DNA of 45,844 nt from Paractinoplanes deccanensis (GTDB lineage: Bacteria > Actinomycetota > Actinomycetes > Mycobacteriales > Micromonosporaceae). The position numbers and the translations under genes are program-made. Positions within the stretch are counted from its first letter, which is position 1; each line of letters opens with the position of its first letter. Shown here piece after piece: positions 1 through 7,060 of this stretch. Under the pieces are notes generated by a model. That model was not told the DNA's origin. It did not search any database and worked only from the letters and a program-made list of their open reading frames with translations. The DNA is taken from positions 1-45,844 of the forward strand of contig NZ_BOMI01000176.1 of NCBI RefSeq assembly GCF_016862115.1, read 5' to 3'.

Positions 1-150
1 CCTGGCCGGTCGTCCCGCCCTGGCCGGTCGTCCCGCCTTGGTCGGTTCCGTTGTGCTGGTCGGTCAGATCACCCGGGTCGTGTAGGTCGCTCTGGTCGGT
101 CAGGTCGCTCTGGTCGGTCAGGTCGTCCCGGTCAGTCGGGCCGCGCTGAT
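1..150. repeat. Degenerate tandem repeats of about 18 bp at the left edge
   Basis: The first 40 bases hold two near-identical 18-bp units containing CTGGCCGGTCGTCCCGCC. After them come several copies of a related unit containing CTGGTCGGTCAGGTCG, at about 60-130, with variable joins. The unit resembles none of the other repeats in the window. The array reaches the window edge, so its full length and any gene it belongs to cannot be seen. It could be intergenic or the repetitive end of a neighbouring gene. No reading frame across it looks like a known protein. Confidence 0.7.
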
Positions 151-677
151 CCGTCGGTCGCTTGCCGCCGTCGGGTGGGACGCGAGCGGCTGGTGTCTCG
201 CGGCCTCGCGCCGGCGGTGTCGAGTGGGGCGACTGGCCGCGGTCGGCCGGCGCCGCGCTCGCGCCCGCCGAAGGCGCTGGGCGCTCGACGCGCGTGACGT
301 CGTCGTCCCAGATCAGCGGCGGCACACGCTCGACCGGGTCGTGCAACCCCACCGCCCCGCACTGGCGCGAGCAACCCCGCGCCCGGCATAACTTCTCAGC
401 GTGGCGCCGCGCGAGCCCCCACCGTCGCCGCCGCGCATGATCGCGCCGAAATGCCTCCCGATCCGCCGAATAACGACGCGACCTCGTGCGGTCACGCATA
501 GCGGCAATCTGCAACCTGGAGAAAAACCCGAGCTGTGTCATAAACCATTATCTCGTGCCGCGGAGATCGCATGCCAAGCTTCGATCATGCCAATCTTGAA
601 AACGACAATTGCGGCGCGGTGTGAATATGTTGTGGATAAGTGAGAAGGAGCCGAATCAGGCTGGGACGACACGGTGG
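151..677. other. Gap without a recognised gene
   Basis: I see no recognisable coding region, RNA gene or terminator here. Short open frames on both strands encode Arg/Pro-rich shadow peptides. From about 440 to 660 the base composition is clearly less GC-rich than the flanks and includes short A/T runs, for example around 595-645. That is unusual for this window and could mark decayed or foreign DNA. It ends at the serine-hydrolase remnant. Confidence 0.5.
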
Positions 678-872
678 AGCGCCGGCCGCGGCGGCACGAC
701 GATCACGGTGCGGCAGCTGCTCGGGCACACGAGCGCGATGCCCGACGACGCCCTCCTCCGATGCGGCCAGATGGCACGCCGGCCGCCACGGTCATCATCG
801 CGAGTTCCCTCGGCTTTGGGCAGGACTCGACCGCTCAGGCGAAGACCCCGCCCGCCCTGATCAACCACGCCG
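678..872 (+). pseudogene. Decayed, internally deleted serine hydrolase (beta-lactamase/DD-peptidase family) remnant
   Basis: At 702-749 one plus frame reads ITVRQLLGHTSAMPDD. This is the conserved segment just after the active-site SxxK in class C beta-lactamase-like serine hydrolases, usually I-T-[IV]-R-[QH]-L-L-x-H-T-S-G-[LM]-P-D. At about 770-870 a different plus frame reads GTPAATVIIASSLG and then a QDSTAQA stretch, resembling the C-terminal end of such enzymes. The roughly 200 residues between them, including the YxN and HxG motifs, are absent, as is the N-terminal part with SxxK. The first piece is well supported by motif. The second piece and the joining deletion are inference. The remnant ends next to the 39-40 bp repeats. 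Confidence 0.55.
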
Positions 873-877
873 GCGGC

Positions 878-1000
878 GATGAAGGCGGCCGGCGCCGGCA
901 AGAAGCGGCAAGCGGCGGATGAAGGCGACCAGCGCAGGCAAGACGCGGCAAGCGGCGATGGAGGCGACCAGCGCAGGCAAGACGCGGCAAGCGGCGGATG
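878..1000. repeat. Three tandem copies of a 39-40 bp repeat
   Basis: Units start with GATG[AG]AGGCG at 878, 918 and 957. Copies two and three are almost identical (sharing GCGCAGGCAAGACGCGGCAA), and copy one is diverged. The array ends beside the stop codon of the Rid-family gene at 1003. No sensible protein is encoded in any frame. It is probably a 3'-flanking minisatellite and shows no dyad symmetry strong enough to call a terminator. Confidence 0.8.
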
Positions 1001-1002
1001 GA

Positions 1003-1410
1003 TCAGAGGGCCGCCGAGTCCACGGCCGCGACGATGTCGACCTCGACGAGGAACTCCGGCGCGAAGAGCGCCGCCACACCGACGAACGTGCCGGCCGGCG
1101 GCGGCTGGGCGCCGTCGCGGAGCGCGCCGAGGATCGGTTGCAGCAGGTCCGGGGTGTAGCCCACCACGAAGACGGTCTCTTTGACGATGTTCGCGCGGGT
1201 GGCACCGACGGCAGCCAGAGCGGTGTCGATGTTGCGGGCGATCCGTGCGGCCTGTCCCGCGTGGTCGCCGGCCGCGACGGGCCTGCCGTGCTCGTCCCAG
1301 GCGACCTGACCCGAGAGGTGGATCAGGGTCCGGCCGGTGACGGTGACTACCTGGCTGATCAGCCCGGCGGCGGCGGGCAGGCCGGGCGGGTCGAGGCGGG
1401 TGATGCTCAT
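1003..1410 (-). CDS. Rid (YjgF/YER057c/UK114) family protein lacking the catalytic Arg
   Basis: The 135-aa protein has the length and fold signature of the Rid family: GRTLIHLSGQVAWDEHG (about 26-42), then TALAAVGATRANIVKETVFV (63-82) and the C-terminal strand FLVEVDIVAAV. Family members act as small trimers. RidA itself hydrolyses reactive enamines and imines using an Arg in a P-A-R-S-like motif. Here that motif is PAGT (105-108), with Gly at the Arg position, so classical imine deaminase activity is unlikely. It then belongs with the Arg-less Rid subgroups, whose functions are poorly known. Its ATG overlaps the monooxygenase stop by 4 bp (ATGA), so the pair is translationally coupled and controlled from the TetR operator region. 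Confidence 0.9.
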   Translation of the reverse strand: MSITRLDPPGLPAAAGLISQVVTVTGRTLIHLSGQVAWDEHGRPVAAGDHAGQAARIARNIDTALAAVGATRANIVKETVFVVGYTPDLLQPILGALRDGAQPPPAGTFVGVAALFAPEFLVEVDIVAAVDSAAL

Positions 1411-2954
1411 GCGAGGGCTTCCTTGGCGTGGCGGAGGGTGTCGGCTTCGTCAGTGGCCCAGGCGATGTACCCGTCGGGCCGGATCAGGACAGCGGTGGCC
1501 GCGGCGAAGGATCCAGGCGCCGTGGCGAGAGATCGGGGCGCTGCGGTGGCCGCGGCGAGGGATGGGTGCGCCGTGGTGGCCGCGGCGAGGGATGGGGTCG
1601 CCGTGGCGAGGGATGGGGGCGCCGTGGTGGCCGCGGCGAAGGATGAGGGCGCCGCGATGTGGACGCGCAGGTGTGGCCCCGCCAGCGCGGACAGCTCGGC
1701 GGCGCGCCCGGCCAGCAGGTAGGAATCGGCGCGGGACAGCCTCAGCAGCTCCGGGTCACCGGCGCGCATCCCGATGAGCGGGTGGGTGTCGCCGCCGGGC
1801 GGCGGCGGGTAGGCCACGTCGAGGCCGCTGACCCGCTCGGCGAGGCGGTCGTTGAGGTCCGGCAGGGTGGCGATCAGCTCGCCGAGCAGGCCGCGCAGGC
1901 TCAGGCCCTCGGGGCTGAACGCGGTCATGAGGGCGACCTGGGCGCGGCTGGTCTCGGTGAGGCCGGCGCCGACCGGGTGGCGTTCGCCGTGGTACGTGTC
2001 GAGCAGGCCGTCGGTGGCCCAGCCGCGCAGCGTGGCGGCGAGCTTCCAGCCGAGGTTGGCCGCGTCCTGGATGCCGACGTTCATGCCGACGCCGCCGGCG
2101 GGGAAGTGCTGGTGGGCGGCGTCGCCGGCGAGCAGGACCCGGCCCTTGCGGTACGACGTGGCCAGCCGGGTGGCGTTGCCGTAGCGCGACAGCCAGACCG
2201 GGTCGCGCATGCCGAAGTCGTCGCCGGTCATCGCGGCCGTCTTCGCGCGCAGCTCGGCGAGCGTGAGATCGCCCGGCCACTCGGTGGTGACGTCGCCGGG
2301 GGTGATGCCGGCGAGGCGGTGGATGCCGCCGGGCATCGGCACCACCATGAGGGTGCCGTGCGGGCCGAAGTAGCTGTGGCCGGGCGCGGGCGGCCGGTCC
2401 AGCACGACGTCGCCGAGCCAGCCGAGCACCGTCGACGGGGTTCCCGGAAAGTCGATGCCCGCAGCGGTCCGCACGACGCTGCGGGCGCCGTCGCAGCCGA
2501 CGACGTAGGCGGCCTCGATCTCGTACGGGCCGCCGGGTCCGTCGACCGCCACGGTCACGCAGGTGGGGTGCTCGGTGAGGCCGGTGACGCGGTGGCCGCG
2601 CAGGATCCGCGCGCCGGCGTTGACGGCGTGCGTTTCGAGCAGTTCCTCGGTGCGGGCCTGGGGCAGGGCGAGGGTGTACGGGTACGCGCCGGCGAGCCGC
2701 CGGAAGTCGAGCCGTGGGTCCAGGACGCCGAAGTGGCCCCCGGGCAGCGGCACGCCCTCGTCGAGGAACGGCTGCTGGATCTGGCGGGAGGCCAGCACCT
2801 CCAGGGTGCGCGGGTGCACGGTCAGGGCCCGGGAGCGCTCGTCGCGTTCGGTGCGCTGTTCGAGCACCGTGGCCCGCACCCCGGCGAGGTGCAGCTCGGC
2901 GGCGAGCCAGAGGCCGACCGGCCCGGCGCCGGCAATGACGACATGGTCGTTCAT
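1407..2954 (-). CDS. FAD-dependent aromatic monooxygenase (PHBH fold, group A)
   Basis: The 515-aa protein has the group A flavin hydroxylase layout. The N-terminal FAD dinucleotide motif GAGPVG is at about 9-14, the NAD(P)H/FAD DG motif GCDGARS follows near 155, and the GD motif LLAGDAAH is near 275-280. A C-terminal thioredoxin-like domain follows, as in polyketide and rifampicin hydroxylases (PgaE, RdmE, Rox type). It should hydroxylate an aromatic or antibiotic-like compound using NAD(P)H and O2; the substrate is unknown. Residues about 432-486, in the C-terminal domain, are a low-complexity Ala/Thr/Ser/Pro repeat not expected in the family. It is divergent from a TetR gene and coupled to the Rid gene, suggesting an inducible detoxification or tailoring pair. 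Confidence 0.92.
   Translation of the reverse strand: MNDHVVIAGAGPVGLWLAAELHLAGVRATVLEQRTERDERSRALTVHPRTLEVLASRQIQQPFLDEGVPLPGGHFGVLDPRLDFRRLAGAYPYTLALPQARTEELLETHAVNAGARILRGHRVTGLTEHPTCVTVAVDGPGGPYEIEAAYVVGCDGARSVVRTAAGIDFPGTPSTVLGWLGDVVLDRPPAPGHSYFGPHGTLMVVPMPGGIHRLAGITPGDVTTEWPGDLTLAELRAKTAAMTGDDFGMRDPVWLSRYGNATRLATSYRKGRVLLAGDAAHQHFPAGGVGMNVGIQDAANLGWKLAATLRGWATDGLLDTYHGERHPVGAGLTETSRAQVALMTAFSPEGLSLRGLLGELIATLPDLNDRLAERVSGLDVAYPPPPGGDTHPLIGMRAGDPELLRLSRADSYLLAGRAAELSALAGPHLRVHIAAPSSFAAATTAPPSLATATPSLAAATTAHPSLAAATAAPRSLATAPGSFAAATAVLIRPDGYIAWATDEADTLRHAKEALA
1497..1660 (-). repeat. In-frame mini-repeat inside the monooxygenase C-terminal domain
   Basis: On the plus strand the stretch repeats GCCGCGGCGAGGGATGGG-like units joined by GCGCCGTGG(TGG) blocks. 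On the coding strand this gives recurring AAATTAPPSLA-type peptides, about six imperfect copies. Unit lengths of 15-21 nt steps keep the frame. It lies between the HLRVHIAAP strand and the VLIRPDGYIAWA strand, a loop position in the thioredoxin-like fold, so it may be tolerated. Confidence 0.85.
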
Positions 2955-2975
2955 CGGATCGTCCTTCCGATTGCT

Positions 2976-2992
2976 ATTGGTCAGTGACCAAT
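2976..2992. promoter_or_regulatory. TetR operator O1: perfect palindrome ATTGGTCA-G-TGACCAAT
   Basis: This 17-bp perfect palindrome has a central G and lies 22 bp upstream of the monooxygenase start. The same core recurs at 3011-3025. Two identical palindromes in a tetR/target divergent intergenic region are the standard layout for autoregulated TetR repressors. Overlap with the probable -35 region of the tetR promoter (GTGACC at 2984-2989) suggests binding blocks both directions. Confidence 0.8.
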
Positions 2993-3010
2993 GAGTGAGG
3001 ACAAGTAGAC

Positions 3011-3025
3011 TTGGTCAGTGACCAA
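3011..3025. promoter_or_regulatory. TetR operator O2 containing the tetR start codon
   Basis: TTGGTCA-G-TGACCAA is a perfect 15-bp palindrome. The GTG start codon of tetR (3018-3020) forms its centre. A -10-like hexamer TAGACT (3006-3011) lies 6 nt before the GTG, so transcription should begin at or next to the start codon, giving a leaderless message. The operator covers the transcription start. Confidence 0.75.
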
Positions 3026-3671
3026 AAGACAAGAGGGTGAGAGGCTCAGCACTCAGGCGGTCGTGCGCGCCGCTGTCGAGGTGCTCGACGAAGGTGGCCT
3101 GGAGGCCCTGTCCACCCGGGCCGTCGCCGACCGTCTGGGCGTGCGGATGAACACGGTGCTGTGGCACGTGAAGACCAAGGCCCGCATGGTCGAGCTGATG
3201 GCCGACGCCATCACGGGGGAGGTCTCGCTCGACCGGCTTCCGGACGAGCCCGCCGATCGCGTACGGGAGATCGGCCGTCGCCTGCGCGGCGCGCTCCTCG
3301 CCCACCGTGACGGCGCCGCGCTCGTGACCGGCACCTATCCGGCGGAGCCACACACCCTGCGCCTGGCCGAGACGCTGGTCGGCGCGTGCTCCGCCGCGGG
3401 CCTGCCGGACCGGGACGCGGCCTGGACGGCGTGGACGCTGATCTACTTCGTGCTAGGGCTCACCCAGGAGCAGCAGGCCGCCCCGAGCCCCGACGAGCAT
3501 CGCCTGACCGCGGCCGTGGACGCCGTCACCTACCCCGCGCTGCACCGCGTCCTGCCGCACCTGGACGCCGAGGCGTTCACCGAGCGCTTCGAGTTCGGCC
3601 TCGACACCGTCCTGAGCCGCCTGCCGAGAGGCGAGGGAAGAAGGGGAAAGGGGGAGAGGGCGCCGCGATAA
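3018..3671 (+). CDS. TetR family transcriptional regulator with TetR-class C-terminal domain
   Basis: The 217-aa protein has an N-terminal helix-turn-helix (residues about 14-58, with RAVADRLGVRMNTVLWHVKTK) resembling TetR proper more than AcrR types. The C-terminal ligand domain is all-helical and ends in a charged Arg/Gly/Lys tail encoded by a purine-rich run. The start is GTG 3018, inside operator O2, with no ribosome site possible upstream if the message is leaderless. It is divergent from the monooxygenase/Rid pair and should repress it and itself until a ligand, perhaps the monooxygenase substrate, binds. It ends tail-to-tail with the VOC gene. Confidence 0.92.
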   Translation: MTKRQEGERLSTQAVVRAAVEVLDEGGLEALSTRAVADRLGVRMNTVLWHVKTKARMVELMADAITGEVSLDRLPDEPADRVREIGRRLRGALLAHRDGAALVTGTYPAEPHTLRLAETLVGACSAAGLPDRDAAWTAWTLIYFVLGLTQEQQAAPSPDEHRLTAAVDAVTYPALHRVLPHLDAEAFTERFEFGLDTVLSRLPRGEGRRGKGERAPR

Positions 3672-3684
3672 GGGGAGGGCGCGG

Positions 3685-4119
3685 TCAGTCGAGGCAGAAC
3701 TCGTTGCCCTCGATGTCCTGCATGTTCTGGCAGGACTCGTTCTCCTCGTCGGCGAGCAGGAGCTGACCCCGCTTGGCGCCCAGGGCCTCCAACCGGGTGC
3801 ACTCCGCCTCGAGGGCGGCCAGGCGCTCCTCGCCCACCAGGCCGGTGCCGACGCGGACGTCCAGGTGGACGCGGTTCTTGACCACCTTGCCCTCGGGGAC
3901 GCGCTGGAAGTAGAGGCGCGGGCCCACGCCCGTGGGGTCGACGGCCACCGCGGCCGATCCCTGGTCCTCGGGCGGCAACGAGCCGTTGTAGTCGTCCCAT
4001 GTGGCGAAGCCCTCGGGGGCCGGCGGCTCGACGTAGCCGAGGACCTCGCACCAGAAGCGGGCGACCCGCACGGGCTCCGCGCAGTCGAAGGTGACCTGGA
4101 ACTGTTTGACCGACGCCAT
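3685..4119 (-). CDS. VOC superfamily (glyoxalase/bleomycin-resistance fold) protein
   Basis: The 144-aa protein has the VOC beta-alpha-beta-beta-beta layout: FQVTFDCAEPVRVARFWCEVLGY at the N-terminus, then VHLDVRV in the middle and QDIEGNEFCLD at the C-terminus. The metal-ligand pattern is partial, so binding rather than catalysis is possible. I chose ATG 4119 because GGTGGGG precedes it and homology-like sequence starts there; an ATG at 4152 would overlap the upstream gene. It starts 10 bp after the stop of the PLP protein on the same strand and may be the last gene of the polysaccharide operon, though its role there is unclear. Confidence 0.85.
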   Translation of the reverse strand: MASVKQFQVTFDCAEPVRVARFWCEVLGYVEPPAPEGFATWDDYNGSLPPEDQGSAAVAVDPTGVGPRLYFQRVPEGKVVKNRVHLDVRVGTGLVGEERLAALEAECTRLEALGAKRGQLLLADEENESCQNMQDIEGNEFCLD

Positions 4120-4129
4120 GAGCCCCACC

Positions 4130-5191
4130 CTAGAGACGGTCCCGCCCGGCAACCGCGGCGGGGACCGGCAGGGCGGCGGCGAGACGCCGGACGTCGGACG
4201 GGGTGCAGCGGTGGTCGGCCGGGAGGGTCAGCATGCGGGCGGCCAGGGCGGCGGCCTCCTCGTCGCCGCTCCAGAACGCGGTGCGGTCCTGCCGCCAGTG
4301 GACGGACGCGAAGATCCGCTGCCGGGCCAGCCGTTGCTGGAGGGCGTCCCGGATCTGTTCGGAACGGCACAGCAGTTGTACGCGAAAGAGCGCCGCGCCG
4401 TGCGCCAGCACCCGCCAGTCGGGGGTCTCGGCGGGCAGCAGGGCGGTCAGGTCGCGGGCGCGCCGGATGCTCCGTTCCCGCAGGCCCTCGGCGTCCATCA
4501 GCGTCAGGGCCGCCCCGGTCAGGGCGGACGGTGGGCCGGCGCCGCAGATGAGGGCCTGCTCGCCCCGCTGCTGCAGCGCGCGGAAGGTGTCGTGGGGCAC
4601 CGGGTGGCCGTCGAGCCACGCCGCCTTGAGGAGCATGGCGGCCAGCTTGAGGTCGCTGCCGGGGCTGGGCGTGCCCTCGGGGTCGGGAAGCCGGCGGCCC
4701 AGGGGCGACCAGAGCAGGCCGCCGTCGGGCAGGGGCAGGGTCTTGCGCAGGGACGCCACCGCGTAGGCGGCGGTGCTGCGCCGCGCCCAGTCGCTGAACG
4801 GGTCGTGGGAGTGGTCCTCGACGACGATGACGCCGGGGTGAGCCTCGATCCAGGGGCGCCACGGCTCGCCGGTCTCACGGCCGAACAGGTTCTGGGCCAG
4901 CACGACGTCGCCGTTGCGCGCCCGCAGCGTGTCCAGGCGCGGGCCCTCGCCGTCGGGGAGGTGCCGGTACCAGCCGATGGGGACGTCCTCGGCGAGGGCG
5001 GCGGCCACTCCGGTGCAGAAGTACGAGGGGAAGAAGAGCCTGCCGCGCGGGCGGAGCAGGCGCACCAGCGCGTGCATCGCCCCGCAGGCCGTGGCGAACA
5101 GGGCACGACGGGGCGGCAGCCAGGACGGCAGCCCGGCGCCGTGCAGGGCGGCGGGGTCCCAGTGGAACTCGGAGCCGATCTCAGGCCGCAC
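4130..5191 (-). CDS. PLP-dependent aminotransferase-like protein (divergent DegT/DnrJ/EryC1 type)
   Basis: The 353-aa protein has a fold-type I aminotransferase layout. VIVVEDHSHD (121-130) matches the DegT motif in which Asp contacts the PLP pyridine nitrogen (D126). VASLRKTLPLPDGG (145-158) matches the Schiff-base lysine motif (K150). The Gly-rich loop is replaced by TACGAMHALV (34-43). Length and motif order suit sugar aminotransferases, but the sequence is unlike typical family members, so the amino acceptor is uncertain. It overlaps the upstream sugar transferase gene by 11 bp. In context it may aminate the 4-keto sugar made by the dehydratase, or attach an amino group to another intermediate. 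Confidence 0.75.
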   Translation of the reverse strand: MRPEIGSEFHWDPAALHGAGLPSWLPPRRALFATACGAMHALVRLLRPRGRLFFPSYFCTGVAAALAEDVPIGWYRHLPDGEGPRLDTLRARNGDVVLAQNLFGRETGEPWRPWIEAHPGVIVVEDHSHDPFSDWARRSTAAYAVASLRKTLPLPDGGLLWSPLGRRLPDPEGTPSPGSDLKLAAMLLKAAWLDGHPVPHDTFRALQQRGEQALICGAGPPSALTGAALTLMDAEGLRERSIRRARDLTALLPAETPDWRVLAHGAALFRVQLLCRSEQIRDALQQRLARQRIFASVHWRQDRTAFWSGDEEAAALAARMLTLPADHRCTPSDVRRLAAALPVPAAVAGRDRL

Positions 5192-5804
5192 GGTCGATCC
5201 GCGCCCGTTCGATGTTGAGCTCGTCGACGTGCACCGGCGGTTCGCCGCGCCGCAGCGACGTGAAGGTGCGCCAGATGATGCGCAGGTCGAGCAGCGGCGA
5301 CCGGTTGTCGACGTACCAGCGGTCGAGGACGAAGCGTTGCGGCCAGTCGATGTCGTCGCGGCCGTTGACCTGGGCCCAGCCGGTGATGCCGGGCTTGACC
5401 TCGAGGCGGCGGGCGTCCAGCGGCGAGTAGTGGGCCACCTGCGGGAGCACGTCGGGGCGCGGGCCGACCAGCAGCATGTCGCCGCGGACGACGTTCCACA
5501 GCTGGGGCAGCTCGTCGAGGCTGGTGCGGCGCAGGAAGCGGCCGCAGCGGGTGATCCGGGGGTCGTTCTCCAGCAGACCGAACGGGTCGGCCATGCCCAG
5601 CTTCGCCGAGAGCGCCACCGAGTCGTGCACCATCGAGCGGAACTTCAGCATGCGGAACGGGACGCCGCCGCGGCCCGCTCGCTCCTGGACGAACAGGACG
5701 CCCTTGCCGTCGGCCACGCGGATCCACACCGTCACGACGATGATCACCGGCAGCAGCAGGATCAGGGCCAGCGCGGCCACGACGCGGTTGAGCAGGTCCC
5801 ACAT
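5181..5804 (-). CDS. Polyprenyl-phosphate sugar phosphotransferase (bacterial sugar transferase)
   Basis: The 207-aa protein has one N-terminal membrane segment (LLNRVVAALALILLLPVIIVV) and then the bacterial sugar transferase domain: FRMLKFRSM, ITRCGRFLRRTSLDELPQLWNV, VGPRPD and KPGITGWAQVNGR. Such small monotopic enzymes transfer a sugar-1-phosphate from a UDP-sugar to undecaprenyl phosphate and start a glycan repeat unit at the inner membrane face. The start ATG 5804 follows GGAGG by 7 nt and shares one base with the stop of the dehydrogenase gene. It is coupled to the PLP gene. It is the short phosphoglycosyl-transferase type without the multi-spanning N-terminus of WcaJ/WbaP. Confidence 0.93.
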   Translation of the reverse strand: MWDLLNRVVAALALILLLPVIIVVTVWIRVADGKGVLFVQERAGRGGVPFRMLKFRSMVHDSVALSAKLGMADPFGLLENDPRITRCGRFLRRTSLDELPQLWNVVRGDMLLVGPRPDVLPQVAHYSPLDARRLEVKPGITGWAQVNGRDDIDWPQRFVLDRWYVDNRSPLLDLRIIWRTFTSLRRGEPPVHVDELNIERARIDRAA

Positions 5805-7060
5805 CACAGTGCCTCCACGGTCGGTCCGGTCAGGCAGTGCCGGGTGTCGAGCACGTACGCGGCGTGCGCGGCCACCAGGCTCAGGTCGAAGTCGGAGTGG
5901 TCGGCGAGCACGACGACCGCGTCCGCCGCGGCGATCTGCTCGGCGGTCGCCGTCACCCGCACCACCCGGCGGTCGATGTGCGCGTCCTCGACCACGTGCG
6001 GGTCGGCGGCGCGCACGTCGGCGCCCATCTCGAGCAGCAGCGAGGCGACGCGGCGGGCCGGCGACTCGCGGGCGTCGCCGCTGTCGCGCTTGTAGGCGAG
6101 GCCGAGCAGCAGCACGCGGGAGCCGTTGACCGGCTTGCGCCGCTCGTTGAGGGCCGCGACGAGCCGCCGGACGACGTAGTCGGGCATGTGGTTGTTGATG
6201 TCGTTGGCGAGCTCGACGAAGCGGAAGCTCTGCCCGAGCGTGCGCTGCACCCGCCAGGAGAGGTACGAGGGGTCGATCGGCAGGCAGTGCCCGCCGACGC
6301 CGGGCCCGGGGGTGAAGCGCATGAAACCGAACGGCTTGGACGACGCGGCGTCGATCGCCTCCCACACGTCGATGCCGAGCTCGTGGGCGAAGACCGCCAG
6401 CTCGTTGACGAGCGCGATGTTGACGTGCCGGAACGTGTTCTCCAGCAGCTTCGCCAGCTCGGCCGCCTTGCAGTCGGAGACCGGCACGGTGTGCTCGACG
6501 ATCGAGCCGTAGAAGGCCTGGATCCGTTCCAGCGACGCCGGATTGATCCCGGAGACCACCTTCGGCGTGACGGCCAGGTGCCATTCCCGGTTGCCCGGGT
6601 CGATCCGCTCGGGGCTGTAGCCGAGGTAGAAGTCGGTGCCGGCGATCAGGCCGGAGCCCTCCTCGAGGATCGGCGCGACCAGGTCGGAGGTGGTGCCGGG
6701 ATAGGTGGTCGACTCCAGCGAGACGGTCGCGCCGGGCCGCAGGTAGCGGGCGAGGGTGCGGGCGCTCTCCTCGATGTACTTGAGGTCGGGCGTGCCCTCG
6801 CGCAGCGGCGTCGGCACGGCGATGACGGCGACGTCGAAACCTGCGCAGGCCCGGGGATCGCCGGACGGGCGCAGCGATCCGGCGTCGAGCAGCTCGCGCA
6901 GCTCGCCCGAGGAGACGTCGTCGACGTACGACTCGCCGGCCGCCAGCCGTTTCACGCGTTCCTCGTCGACGTCGTAGCCGACGACGGTGTGCCCGGCCCG
7001 CGCGGCGCGCACGGCGAGCGGCAGGCCGACGTATCCCTGACCGGCGATGACGACTCTCAT
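5804..7060 (-). CDS. Nucleotide-sugar (UDP-type) 6-dehydrogenase
   Basis: The 418-aa protein has an N-terminal NAD-binding motif GQGYVGLPLA, the central-domain segment ELAKLLENTFRHVNIALVNEL, the catalytic cysteine loop GPGVGGHCLPIDP (Cys259) and a C-terminal UDP-binding domain with LLGLAYKRDSGDARESPA. These mark the UDP-glucose/UDP-ManNAc dehydrogenase family, which oxidises C6 to a carboxylate in two NAD-dependent steps. The pattern is closer to WecC/WbpO/WbpA (N-acetylated sugars) than to UDP-glucose dehydrogenase, but that is inference. It overlaps the upstream dehydratase by 4 bp (ATGA). It should supply an acidic sugar for the surface polymer. Confidence 0.93.
   Translation of the reverse strand: MRVVIAGQGYVGLPLAVRAARAGHTVVGYDVDEERVKRLAAGESYVDDVSSGELRELLDAGSLRPSGDPRACAGFDVAVIAVPTPLREGTPDLKYIEESARTLARYLRPGATVSLESTTYPGTTSDLVAPILEEGSGLIAGTDFYLGYSPERIDPGNREWHLAVTPKVVSGINPASLERIQAFYGSIVEHTVPVSDCKAAELAKLLENTFRHVNIALVNELAVFAHELGIDVWEAIDAASSKPFGFMRFTPGPGVGGHCLPIDPSYLSWRVQRTLGQSFRFVELANDINNHMPDYVVRRLVAALNERRKPVNGSRVLLLGLAYKRDSGDARESPARRVASLLLEMGADVRAADPHVVEDAHIDRRVVRVTATAEQIAAADAVVVLADHSDFDLSLVAAHAAYVLDTRHCLTGPTVEAL

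Noticed and set aside
1659..2987. 442-codon open frame opposite the monooxygenase.
   Set aside because: Shadow frame rich in Gly/Ala/Val/Arg with no known motif.
3672..3684. A terminator between the convergent tetR and VOC genes.
   Set aside because: The gap is 13 bp and shows no hairpin.
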